A stretch of DNA of 6,058 nt from Vulcanimicrobiota bacterium. GTDB lineage: Bacteria > Vulcanimicrobiota > Vulcanimicrobiia > Vulcanimicrobiales > Vulcanimicrobiaceae. Position 1 is the first letter of the stretch. Each line of letters opens with the position of its first letter. The stretch is from NCBI GenBank assembly GCA_019245995.1, contig JAFAQW010000016.1, positions 1 through 6,058 of the forward strand, in the 5' to 3' direction. The translations under genes and the position numbers were made by a program. Under the pieces are notes generated by a model. The model did not search any database, was not told the origin of the DNA, and was given only the letters and a program-made list of their open reading frames with translations. This document shows, piece by piece, positions 1-5,889 of this stretch.

Positions 1-1853
1 ATCGGGAACACTGCGGTCACCTCTTCACCCGGTGGCAACGTTAGCAGGTTCACGAGCGCGGTGCCGCGCGCTTGGCGCGTCGTGTCGGGAATTTCGTAAC
101 CTCGAAGGCGATAGACGCGACCCTTGTTCGTAAAGAAGAGCACGTGGTCGTGCGTCTTGGTCACGAAGAAGTTACTCACCACGTCTTCGCGCTTCAGGTT
201 GGCGATGCCGATCACGCCGCGGCCGCCGCGGTTCTGCGTGCGGAACGTGTCGACCGAGACGCGCTTGATGTACCCGCCTACGGTGTAGGTCACGACGACG
301 TCGATGTTGGGCGTAATCTGTTCGATCGAAATCTCGTCTTCGGCGGCTTCGATGCCCGTGCGGCGCTCGTCGGCGAAACGCTTCTTCAGATCCGCGGCTT
401 CAGACTTCACGATCTGCGCGATGCGCCGAGGGCTGCGGAGAATGTCTTGGAGCTCGGCGATCGTCTTGATCAGCTCCGCATATTCGTCCTCGATCTTCTT
501 GCGCTCAAGCCCGACCAGCGTGCGAAGCCGCATGTCCACGATCGCTTGCGCCTGGACCTCGCTCAACTCGAAGCGCTCCGAGAGGCGCTGCTTGGCTTCC
601 TCCGTCGTCTGGCTGCCGCGGACGATCTCGATGACTTCATCGATGTTGTCCAGCGCGATCCGGTAGCCTTCGAGCAGGTGCGCGCGCTCTTCGGCTTTGC
701 GCAGATCGAAGCGCGTGCGCCGCGTGACGACGTCTTTGCGGTGTGCGATGAAATGCTCGATCAACTGCTTGAGCGTCAGCACTTGCGGTTCCAGGGCAAC
801 CGCACCGTCCTGCCGGCGCGCAGATTGTCCCGAGGTCGTCGATGGGACGGGCACCAACGCGAGCATGTTGAAGCCGAAGCTCGCCTGCAGGGGCGTATGC
901 TTGAAGAGCTGGTTCAGGACGATCTTCGGCGTGGCGTTGCGCTGCAGCTCGATCACCACGCGCATGCCCTTGCGATTCGACTCATCGTCCATGCGCGAGA
1001 TGCCGACGATGCGCTTCTCGGCGTACGCCTCGGAAATCGCCTCGATGATGCGCCCCTTATAAACCTGGTACGGAATCTCAGTAATGACGATCTTGTGCTT
1101 CCCGCGCTCTTCGACGATCTCGGCCTTGCCGCGGATGGTAATCGAGCCGCGGCCCGTCTTGTAGGCTTCGCGGATCGCCTCCCGTCCCAGAATCGTTCCG
1201 CCGGTCGGAAAGTCGGGGCCGGTCACGATATCGCAGAGGTCGTCCGCCGTGACGTTCGGATCGTCGATCACCGCGGCGATCGCGTCGCAAATTTCGCCCA
1301 GGTTGTGTGGCGGAATGTTGGTGGCCATGCCGACCGCGATGCCGCTCGAGCCGTTGATCAAGAGCTGGGGCAGGCGTCCCGGCAGAACGCTCGGCTCGAT
1401 CCCCTGATTGTCGAAATTGGCGACGAACGGAACCGTCTCTTTATCGATGTCCGCCAGGACGTCGAGGGCCGTTCGCGCCAGCCGGGCTTCGGTGTAACGG
1501 TAGGCGGCCGGCGGGTCCGGGTCGATCGAGCCGAAGTTGCCGTGTCCGTCCACGAGCGGGTAGCGCAGCGTGAAGTCTTGCGCCATGCGCACCAGGGCGT
1601 CGTAGACCGAGCCGTCGCCGTGAGGATGGAAGCTCTTTAAGACTTCGCCGATGATGCCAGCGCATTTGCGATGCTGCTTTCCGGGGTCGAACCCCATCTC
1701 GCGCATCGCGTACAAAATGCGCCGCTGGACCGGCTTGAGACCGTCGCGCACGTCGGGAAGGGCGCGGGACGCAATGACCGACATTGCGTAGGAGAGATAG
1801 CTCTCCCGCATTTCGTCTTCGACGTTGACCTGTGCGACGATATCGTTGTTCAA
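1..1853 (-). CDS. gyrA: DNA gyrase subunit A, 3' end off the window
   Basis: GyrA is the DNA-breaking subunit of the gyrase A2B2 tetramer, which introduces negative supercoils using ATP. 617 residues are visible; the family is usually 800-900, so the rest of the C-terminal beta-pinwheel lies left of base 1. The proposed start is TTG at 1851-1853, giving MNNDIVAQVNVEDEMRESYL, which aligns with the normal GyrA N-terminus; AGG lies 6 bases upstream. The next ATG (1809-1811) would remove the conserved VNVEDE segment. Visible motifs: YAMSVI and ALPDVRDGLKP near residues 20-40, HPHGDG (76-81), catalytic Tyr120 in AAYRYTE (codon 1494-1496), the coiled-coil arm at about 365-495, and a GyrA box QNRGGRG at 540-546 (216-236). 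The box separates it from ParC. Oddities: Gly81 at the E. coli Ser83 position, PYQVYKGR in place of the usual PYQVNKAR, and an insertion at about 335-355. It is divergent from the tsaE operon. Confidence 0.96.
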   Translation of the reverse strand, partial: MNNDIVAQVNVEDEMRESYLSYAMSVIASRALPDVRDGLKPVQRRILYAMREMGFDPGKQHRKCAGIIGEVLKSFHPHGDGSVYDALVRMAQDFTLRYPLVDGHGNFGSIDPDPPAAYRYTEARLARTALDVLADIDKETVPFVANFDNQGIEPSVLPGRLPQLLINGSSGIAVGMATNIPPHNLGEICDAIAAVIDDPNVTADDLCDIVTGPDFPTGGTILGREAIREAYKTGRGSITIRGKAEIVEERGKHKIVITEIPYQVYKGRIIEAISEAYAEKRIVGISRMDDESNRKGMRVVIELQRNATPKIVLNQLFKHTPLQASFGFNMLALVPVPSTTSGQSARRQDGAVALEPQVLTLKQLIEHFIAHRKDVVTRRTRFDLRKAEERAHLLEGYRIALDNIDEVIEIVRGSQTTEEAKQRLSERFELSEVQAQAIVDMRLRTLVGLERKKIEDEYAELIKTIAELQDILRSPRRIAQIVKSEAADLKKRFADERRTGIEAAEDEISIEQITPNIDVVVTYTVGGYIKRVSVDTFRTQNRGGRGVIGIANLKREDVVSNFFVTKTHDHVLFFTNKGRVYRLRGYEIPDTTRQARGTALVNLLTLPPGEEVTAVFP

Positions 1854-1869
1854 TACTTACCTATTTCTT
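1854..1869. promoter_or_regulatory. Short divergent intergenic region between gyrA and tsaE
   Basis: Only 16 bases separate the divergent gyrA (TTG, 1853) and tsaE (ATG, 1870) start codons. Bases about 1838-1880 are clearly AT-richer than the surroundings, as expected where promoters sit, but I could not find a -35/-10 pair with normal spacing on either strand. A TTGACC at 1825-1830 has no matching -10 box at 16-18 bases. No Shine-Dalgarno sequence precedes tsaE. Promoters must therefore lie inside the opposite gene's coding region, or the transcripts have very short leaders. Confidence 0.35.
1858..1864 (-). promoter_or_regulatory. Probable ribosome binding site of gyrA
   Basis: On the minus strand the bases ahead of the TTG at 1853 read AATAGGTAAGTA. 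The AGG core (plus-strand 1860-1862) is 6 bases from TTG. It is a weak but correctly placed Shine-Dalgarno sequence, and it supports TTG rather than the ATG at 1809-1811 as the gyrA start. Confidence 0.5.
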
Positions 1870-2310
1870 ATGACCGCAAAAAGCGCGCAACCGTTGCGCA
1901 AACGACTCGCGACGCCGTCCGATTTCAGAGCCTTTGCGGCCGAATTCGCGCGGCGGCTGCGGCCCGGCGACGTGGTCGCATTGTCCGGAGCCCTAGGGTC
2001 CGGCAAGACGACCTTCGTCGATGCAGTCGTCCGCTCACTTCACCAGACGGAAGAGACCTCCAGCCCCACCTTCACCTTTTGGCACCGCTACGCGGGCGAT
2101 CCGCCGATCGACCATCTCGATTTCTTTCGAGTAGAACATTCCGACGAAATCGCGGAACTTGGGCTCGAAGAGGCCTTTGACGGCCGTTCGATCGTCCTCG
2201 TGGAGTGGTGGCGCAATGCCGCGTCCATTCTTCCGCCGCATCGATACGAAATCGAGATCGAAGGCTGCGGAGAAGAAGCACGCACCGTTACGGTTCGCCG
2301 GATTCGATGA
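1870..2310 (+). CDS. tsaE: tRNA threonylcarbamoyladenosine biosynthesis ATPase TsaE
   Basis: TsaE is the P-loop ATPase that works with TsaB and TsaD to transfer threonylcarbamoyl from threonylcarbamoyl-AMP to A37 of ANN-decoding tRNAs (t6A). It has 146 residues, a normal length for the family. The Walker A motif is GALGSGKTT with Lys46; downstream are the family hallmarks SSPTFTF, HLDFFRVE, ELGLEEAFDG and IVLVEWW. ATG 1870 is chosen because the longer in-frame reading from 1825 would overlap the gyrA start and add 15 residues unlike the family. There is no Shine-Dalgarno sequence ahead of 1870, so a leaderless or weakly initiated mRNA is possible. It is the first gene of the rightward operon, and its stop overlaps the tsaB start as ATGA. 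Confidence 0.94.
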   Translation: MTAKSAQPLRKRLATPSDFRAFAAEFARRLRPGDVVALSGALGSGKTTFVDAVVRSLHQTEETSSPTFTFWHRYAGDPPIDHLDFFRVEHSDEIAELGLEEAFDGRSIVLVEWWRNAASILPPHRYEIEIEGCGEEARTVTVRRIR

Positions 2311-2957
2311 ACGTTCTTGCTCTCGACGGCGCGTTGGCCGGTTTTTCCGCCGCGGTGGCGCGCGGCGAAAAAATAGCGGCCTGCAAACAGGTGCCTGCGA
2401 CCCACGCTCTGGAGTGCGGCCTGGGCGTGCTGCAGTGCGTCCTCGACGAGGCCCGACTCGAAGCCGCGCGCATCGACATGCTCGCCGTCGGCTGCGGCCC
2501 CGGACGCTTTACCGGACTGCGCATTGCGATCGCTTACGCGAAAGAGCTCGCGGCGGCGTGGCGAGTGCCGCTGACCGCTATTTCGTCGTTTGACTTGCTC
2601 GAGTTCGGACGAACGTTCGAACGCGTCTTGACGATCGTTACCGGACGCCCCGGCGTTATTTCGGCGCGGTACCGCCGCGGGGACGAGATGCGCCGAGCCT
2701 CCGGTCGAATTGCCGACGTGCTTGACGCGTTGCTCGACAATATCCCGGCGACCCCTCTGCCGGTCCTTGGGGCGGCGGAGGACGTGTTGGCGGCGCTCGC
2801 CGAACGCGGGATGACCGTGCAGAACGTCGAGCCCGCCGTTACGCCCGCAGCCGCCGCTGCGGCGCTGGCCGCACCATCGCGAACGCCGGCGCGAAGCGTG
2901 CACGAAGTGAGTGCCGACTACGGTGAGTTGCCTGCAGTCACGGTCCGTAAGCGCTAG
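2307..2957 (+). CDS. tsaB: tRNA threonylcarbamoyladenosine biosynthesis protein TsaB
   Basis: TsaB is the ASKHA-fold partner that dimerises with TsaD and recruits TsaE during t6A37 synthesis; it is not itself the catalytic subunit. It has 216 residues, within the usual range. The start ATG at 2307 overlaps the tsaE stop as ATGA and gives the expected first beta strand MNVLALD. The TsaB signature near residues 64-73 reads GPGRFTGLRI (usually GPGSFTGLRIG), followed by an alpha helix AYAKELAAAW. THALE at 32-36 corresponds to the usual H-S-E helix start. Oddities: the usual D-T-S after the first strand is D-G-A here, and the signature Ser is Arg67. The central alanine-rich segment (about 183-200) is low in complexity. 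TsaD, its obligate partner, is not encoded in this window. Confidence 0.93.
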   Translation: MNVLALDGALAGFSAAVARGEKIAACKQVPATHALECGLGVLQCVLDEARLEAARIDMLAVGCGPGRFTGLRIAIAYAKELAAAWRVPLTAISSFDLLEFGRTFERVLTIVTGRPGVISARYRRGDEMRRASGRIADVLDALLDNIPATPLPVLGAAEDVLAALAERGMTVQNVEPAVTPAAAAAALAAPSRTPARSVHEVSADYGELPAVTVRKR

Positions 2958-3468
2958 CGCGCCGGAGCGCCTCGCCATCGAGCGCATGGCGCCCGACGAC
3001 ATCTCAGCGGTCGCGCAAATCGAACGGGCGTCCTTCGCCACGGTCTGGCCGACCAATGCGTTCTACAACGAGCTGCGCACGAACAAGCTGGCCCACTACT
3101 TCGTCGGCCGCCTCGGCAGCCGCGTGGTGGCATATGGCGGCATTTGGGTAATCCTCGAAGACTCGCACGTGACTACGCTGGCCGTGGATCCGCGATACCG
3201 CGGCCGGCGTTTCGGCGAAGCGGTCCTGCTACGACTGATCGACGAGGCAATCGAACGCGGGGCGGCGTGGATCACGCTGGAGGTTCGCGAAAGCAATGCG
3301 GTGGCGCAGCAGCTTTATCGCAAGTACGGATTCACGACCGTCACGATGCGCACGGGATACTATAGCGACGACAACGAAAGCGCGCTGATCATGTGGGCCG
3401 GCAGTCTCAAAAGCGAGCTGTACCGCAATCGACTGCGCGTGCTGAGAGAGCGATTCGAAACGGCGTAA
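2911..3468 (+). CDS. rimI: Ribosomal protein S18-alanine N-acetyltransferase RimI (GNAT)
   Basis: RimI transfers acetyl from acetyl-CoA to the N-terminal alanine of ribosomal protein bS18. A GNAT fold is evident: IERMAPDDISAVAQIERASF (first strand and helix), HVTTLAVDPRYRG (strand 4 into the CoA loop), then the RimI signature LEVRESN at 123-129 and LYRKYGF at 135-141, and RTGYYSDDNESALIM. Tyr136 sits where the family's general-acid tyrosine is expected, and Glu124 lies in the LEVR strand. The CoA loop reads RGRRFG (97-102) where Q/R-x-x-G-x-G/A is normal, so the middle Gly is Arg. A basic helix of about 20 residues follows the domain. The start is uncertain: GTG 2911 (185 residues, overlapping tsaB by 47 bases), GTG 2923, or ATG 2986; the last would delete the first beta strand. 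Adjacency to tsaE-tsaB is common in bacteria. Confidence 0.92.
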   Translation: MPTTVSCLQSRSVSASAPERLAIERMAPDDISAVAQIERASFATVWPTNAFYNELRTNKLAHYFVGRLGSRVVAYGGIWVILEDSHVTTLAVDPRYRGRRFGEAVLLRLIDEAIERGAAWITLEVRESNAVAQQLYRKYGFTTVTMRTGYYSDDNESALIMWAGSLKSELYRNRLRVLRERFETA

Positions 3469-3497
3469 CGGCGGCGGCGCCGCTGACCTTCACCGAC

Positions 3498-4085
3498 ATG
3501 GCGCGCCGGGTTCGCGCGCACCTCGGCCAAGAACGCCGCTACGCCCACAGCGTCCGCGTCGCGCGCTGCGCCGACGTCTTGGCGCAACGCCACGGTTCCA
3601 GCCGAGTGAAGGCACGCACCGCAGGCCTCCTCCACGACCTCGCGCGACTCTATACGAAGACGCAGCTGCTTGCCGAATGTGAAGCACGTCGGCTCCCCAT
3701 CGCCGCGTTCGAACGGGCACGCCCCGTCCTCTTGCACGCGAAATTGGGCGCGTCGCTCGCGCGGGAGCTGTTCGGGGTACACGACGGCGACGTGCTCTCT
3801 GCGATCGAAAAGCACACGACGGCCGCGGCCGAAATGTCGCCGCTGGACTGCATCGTCTACCTTGCGGATTCCCTGGAACCCGCGCGGCAATTTATGCAAC
3901 GGACCGCGCTCTGGGAGCTCGCCATGCACGACTTGACGAGGGCGATGCGTGAGGTGCTCGACGTGACGATGCGTCACTATGCCGGCAAAGGGCTGGCGCC
4001 CGCGCCGACGACGCTGCAAGCCGCCGTCGCGTTCGGCGTGGAGAGATTGAGCGTTACCCCGCTGGAGGTCTCGGCATCGAGCTGA
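3498..4085 (+). CDS. yqeK: Bis(5'-nucleosyl)-tetraphosphatase YqeK (HD domain)
   Basis: YqeK-type HD enzymes cleave Ap4A symmetrically to two ADP, clearing a stress-induced dinucleotide. It has 195 residues, a normal length. The HD signature is complete: His17 in YAHS, His46-Asp47 in GLLHDLA, His80 in LLHAKLGA, His106 in KHTT, and Asp124 in YLADSLEP, together the metal ligands of the family. The expected M-x-x-L/P-D block is present as MSPLDCIVYLAD. ATG 3498 is chosen because MARRVRAHLGQERRYAHSV matches the usual N-terminus; a GTG at 3393 would overlap rimI by 76 bases and add 35 unlike residues. The gap after rimI is 29 bases with no clear Shine-Dalgarno sequence. The C-terminus overlaps rsfS (CTGA), a pairing often seen in Terrabacteria. 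Confidence 0.93.
   Translation: MARRVRAHLGQERRYAHSVRVARCADVLAQRHGSSRVKARTAGLLHDLARLYTKTQLLAECEARRLPIAAFERARPVLLHAKLGASLARELFGVHDGDVLSAIEKHTTAAAEMSPLDCIVYLADSLEPARQFMQRTALWELAMHDLTRAMREVLDVTMRHYAGKGLAPAPTTLQAAVAFGVERLSVTPLEVSASS
4064..4069 (+). promoter_or_regulatory. Perfect Shine-Dalgarno of rsfS, deciding its start
   Basis: The bases GGAGGT lie within the last codons of yqeK. They are 6 bases ahead of an in-frame ATC (4076) and 12 bases ahead of an in-frame CTG (4082). No other gene start in this window has so strong a Shine-Dalgarno sequence. It indicates that rsfS translation begins here although no ATG, GTG or TTG is available. Confidence 0.65.
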
Positions 4086-4411
4086 TCGATGTCGTCCGCG
4101 AGAGCGCGCTCGACAAGAAAGGCGAAGACTTCGCCGTTCTTGACGTCGGCGGTCGCACGATTTTGGCGGACACTTTCGCGATCGTCACCGGCCGCTCGAA
4201 GATTCAGAATCGCGCCATCGCAGACGCCATCGTCGAGGCCGTTCGCCGCAACCGCTACGAAGTGGCGCGCATCGAAGGCCACGCCGAAGGAAGTTGGATC
4301 TTGCTGGATCTGGGCAACGTGATCGTCCACATTTTTACGCCGGAACAGCGGAGCTTTTATAACTTGGAGCGGCTATGGTCCGACGTCGCGAAGAAGAGTC
4401 AGGCGCTGTGA
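4082..4411 (+). CDS. rsfS: Ribosome silencing factor RsfS, non-canonical start codon
   Basis: RsfS binds ribosomal protein uL14 on the 50S subunit and blocks joining of the 30S subunit when nutrients are short. The reading frame covers the whole domain: ALDKKGEDFAVLDV, ADTFAIVTGRS, NRAIADAI, RIEGHAEGSWILLDLGNV, VHIFTPEQRSFYNLERLW. About 109 residues, normal for the family. No ATG, GTG or TTG exists in frame between the upstream stop at 3950 and TTG 4163, and starting at 4163 would delete roughly the first 27 residues, including KKGEDFAVLDV. The candidates are CTG 4082, which overlaps the yqeK stop as CTGA, and ATC 4076, better spaced from GGAGGT (4064-4069). I chose CTG because of the overlap pattern; ATC is nearly as likely. 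Its stop overlaps the next start as GTGA. Confidence 0.9.
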   Translation: MIDVVRESALDKKGEDFAVLDVGGRTILADTFAIVTGRSKIQNRAIADAIVEAVRRNRYEVARIEGHAEGSWILLDLGNVIVHIFTPEQRSFYNLERLWSDVAKKSQAL

Positions 4412-4557
4412 AGCGGCGCAGGCCGACGCATCACACTCGGGCCGCGCGCGCTCGCCGCAATTTTTGGATGCGATTCGGCGTCTGGATTTTCATCATGTTC
4501 TTCGCGCTCAGCGTTGCAGGTGGGCTCATCGTCGTCGGAAGAATCGGCGCACGATGA
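4408..4557 (+). CDS. Small basic single-pass membrane protein, unknown function
   Basis: I do not recognise this 49-residue protein. It begins with a strongly basic tail (KRRRPTHHTRAARARR), followed by one hydrophobic segment at about residues 19-43 (WIFIMFFALSVAGGLIVV) and a short basic end. The positive-inside rule predicts N-terminus in the cytoplasm. GTG 4408 overlaps the rsfS stop as GTGA, and its own stop overlaps the next ATG as ATGA, which argues for a translated gene. An alternative ATG at 4375 has GGAG 5 bases ahead, but those bases encode the conserved L-E-R-L-W of RsfS, so their resemblance to a start signal may be accidental; it would give 60 residues. The basic tail plus membrane helix resembles the N-terminal anchor of LytR-CpsA-Psr proteins, which often neighbour yqeK and rsfS, but no such catalytic domain follows. 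Confidence 0.65.
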   Translation: MKRRRPTHHTRAARARRNFWMRFGVWIFIMFFALSVAGGLIVVGRIGAR

Positions 4558-5885
4558 CGGCGTCGCTTCGCAAGATAAAAGACGATTTCAGCGCGCTGCA
4601 CGAACGTCACGTGCTGACCCCGTGGGTGGCGCAGGCGGGACGCAAGCCTCCGGTGATCGAGCGCGGCGAGGGATCGTACTTGTACGATGACCGCGGCGCG
4701 CGCTACCTCGACTTCTCGGCGGGGCTGGTCGCGGTCAATCTCGGCCACGCACATCCGGCGGTCGTGGCGGCCATTGCGGAACAAGCGGGACGGATCGCGT
4801 ACGCGCCGCCGAGCCTGGGCAACGACCGGCGCGCGATGCTCGCGCGCGCCATCTCGGATATCGCGCCGTGGGACGACGGCTGTCGCGTCTTCTTCACGAC
4901 CGGCGGCGGTGAAGCGAACGAAGATGCGATCAAATTCGCGCGCACGCTCACCGGTCGCCATAAGGTTCTGGCCGCGTATCGCTCCTTCCACGGCTCCGCG
5001 CCCGGCGCCGGAACCTTGACGGGCGAAAACCGGCGTTGGCCCAACGAACCGGGCATTCCCGGCGTCGTTCGTTTCTTCGCGCCGTTTCCGTACCGCAGCC
5101 CCTTTTACACGCGCGATCCTCGCGAAGAGACCGATCGCGCCATCGCGCATCTCGAAGAGATCGTGCGGTACGAGGGCGGTGACCGCATCGCGGCGTTGCT
5201 GATTGAACCGGTCGTCGGCGCCAACGGCGTGATCGTCTATCCCGACGGCTATCTCGCCCTCGTTCGCGAGCTCTGCACGCGTCACGGCATCCTGTTGATC
5301 TTCGACGAAGTGATGACGGGCTTTGGCCGCACCGGTGAGCCGTTCGCGGCGCAGCGATTCGGCGTGACGCCCGACGCGATCACGTTCGCGAAGGGGGTGA
5401 CCTCCGCGTACGTGCCGCTCGGCGGCGTCGCGGTGCGCGAGTCTCTCGCAAAACACTTCGACACCCACACGCTTCCGAGCGGCCACACGTTCAGCGGTCA
5501 CCCCCTCGCGATGGCGGCCGGCGTTGCGACGCTGCAGGCCTACCGCGACGAGGAGCTCTTCGCACGAGCGCGCGAGCTGGAGCGGCGGCTGCGCGAGCGG
5601 TTCGACGCGCTGCAACGAGCCCATGACGTCGTGGGCGAGGCGCGCGGCGTTGGCGCGTTCTTCGGCCTGGAGTTGGTCTCCGATCGAGCGACGCGCGAGC
5701 CGCTCGTATCGTGGCAAGGTACACAGACGCTTCAGGGCTTCTTCAACGACCTGCTGGCGGATGGTCTCTATCTGTACGGCCGGTACAACGTCGCCATCGT
5801 CTCGCCGCCCCTCACCATTTCGACCGACGAACTGGACGAGGGTTTCGCTATCCTCGACGCGGCGCTCGCGCGTTTGAACGCATAA
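4554..5885 (+). CDS. Class III PLP aminotransferase (omega-amino acid:pyruvate type)
   Basis: A PLP-dependent fold-type I transaminase of class III that moves an amino group from an amine or omega-amino acid to a keto acid, probably pyruvate, leaving a semialdehyde. It has 443 residues, normal for the class. Visible are YLDFSAGLVAVNLGHAHP (N-terminal), the phosphate-binding TTGGGEANEDAIKFAR with Glu120, YRSFHG at 142-147 (ring stacking), IFDEVMTGFGRTGE with Asp251 for the pyridine nitrogen, and the Schiff-base Lys280 in FAKGVTSAY (codon 5391-5393). GHTFSGHPLA follows. The segment RRWPNEPGIPGVVRFF and the ending SPPLTIS are like the taurine-pyruvate and beta-alanine-pyruvate aminotransferase group. 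Substrate cannot be assigned from sequence alone. The start ATG 4554 overlaps the upstream stop (ATGA). The downstream aldehyde dehydrogenase would oxidise the semialdehyde product. Confidence 0.92.
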   Translation: MTASLRKIKDDFSALHERHVLTPWVAQAGRKPPVIERGEGSYLYDDRGARYLDFSAGLVAVNLGHAHPAVVAAIAEQAGRIAYAPPSLGNDRRAMLARAISDIAPWDDGCRVFFTTGGGEANEDAIKFARTLTGRHKVLAAYRSFHGSAPGAGTLTGENRRWPNEPGIPGVVRFFAPFPYRSPFYTRDPREETDRAIAHLEEIVRYEGGDRIAALLIEPVVGANGVIVYPDGYLALVRELCTRHGILLIFDEVMTGFGRTGEPFAAQRFGVTPDAITFAKGVTSAYVPLGGVAVRESLAKHFDTHTLPSGHTFSGHPLAMAAGVATLQAYRDEELFARARELERRLRERFDALQRAHDVVGEARGVGAFFGLELVSDRATREPLVSWQGTQTLQGFFNDLLADGLYLYGRYNVAIVSPPLTISTDELDEGFAILDAALARLNA

Positions 5886-5889
5886 GCCG

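Noticed and set aside
72..1640. A 522-codon open frame on the plus strand
   Set aside because: It is antisense to gyrA, whose minus-strand frame carries every GyrA motif. The plus-strand product is an Arg/Asp/Val/Ala-rich sequence with no recognisable domain, as expected from GC-rich codon bias on the opposite strand.
1825..1869. Upstream extension of tsaE from 1825
   Set aside because: This would add 15 hydrophobic residues unlike the family and place the start within gyrA coding sequence. ATG 1870 gives a normal TsaE N-terminus.
2088..3056. A 322-codon open frame on the minus strand
   Set aside because: It is antisense to tsaE, tsaB and the start of rimI, has no domain signature, and crosses gene boundaries.
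3471..3483. GC hairpin (GCGGC, loop GGC, GCCGC) between rimI and yqeK
   Set aside because: The stem is only five pairs, there is no following T-run, and such runs arise readily in GC-rich DNA. It is not a convincing terminator, so the operon is taken as continuous.
4046..4085. Programmed -1 frameshift fusing YqeK to RsfS
   Set aside because: RsfS is in the -1 frame relative to YqeK and an internal GGAGGT is present, but no slippery heptamer follows it before the yqeK stop. Independent initiation at ATC or CTG is simpler.
4089..4322. ATG-initiated plus-strand frame (77 residues) inside rsfS
   Set aside because: It is out of frame with the clear RsfS sequence, and its product is Ser/Arg-rich with no family resemblance. 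Its ATG was considered as a start for rsfS through a frameshift, but the RsfS frame is intact without any shift.
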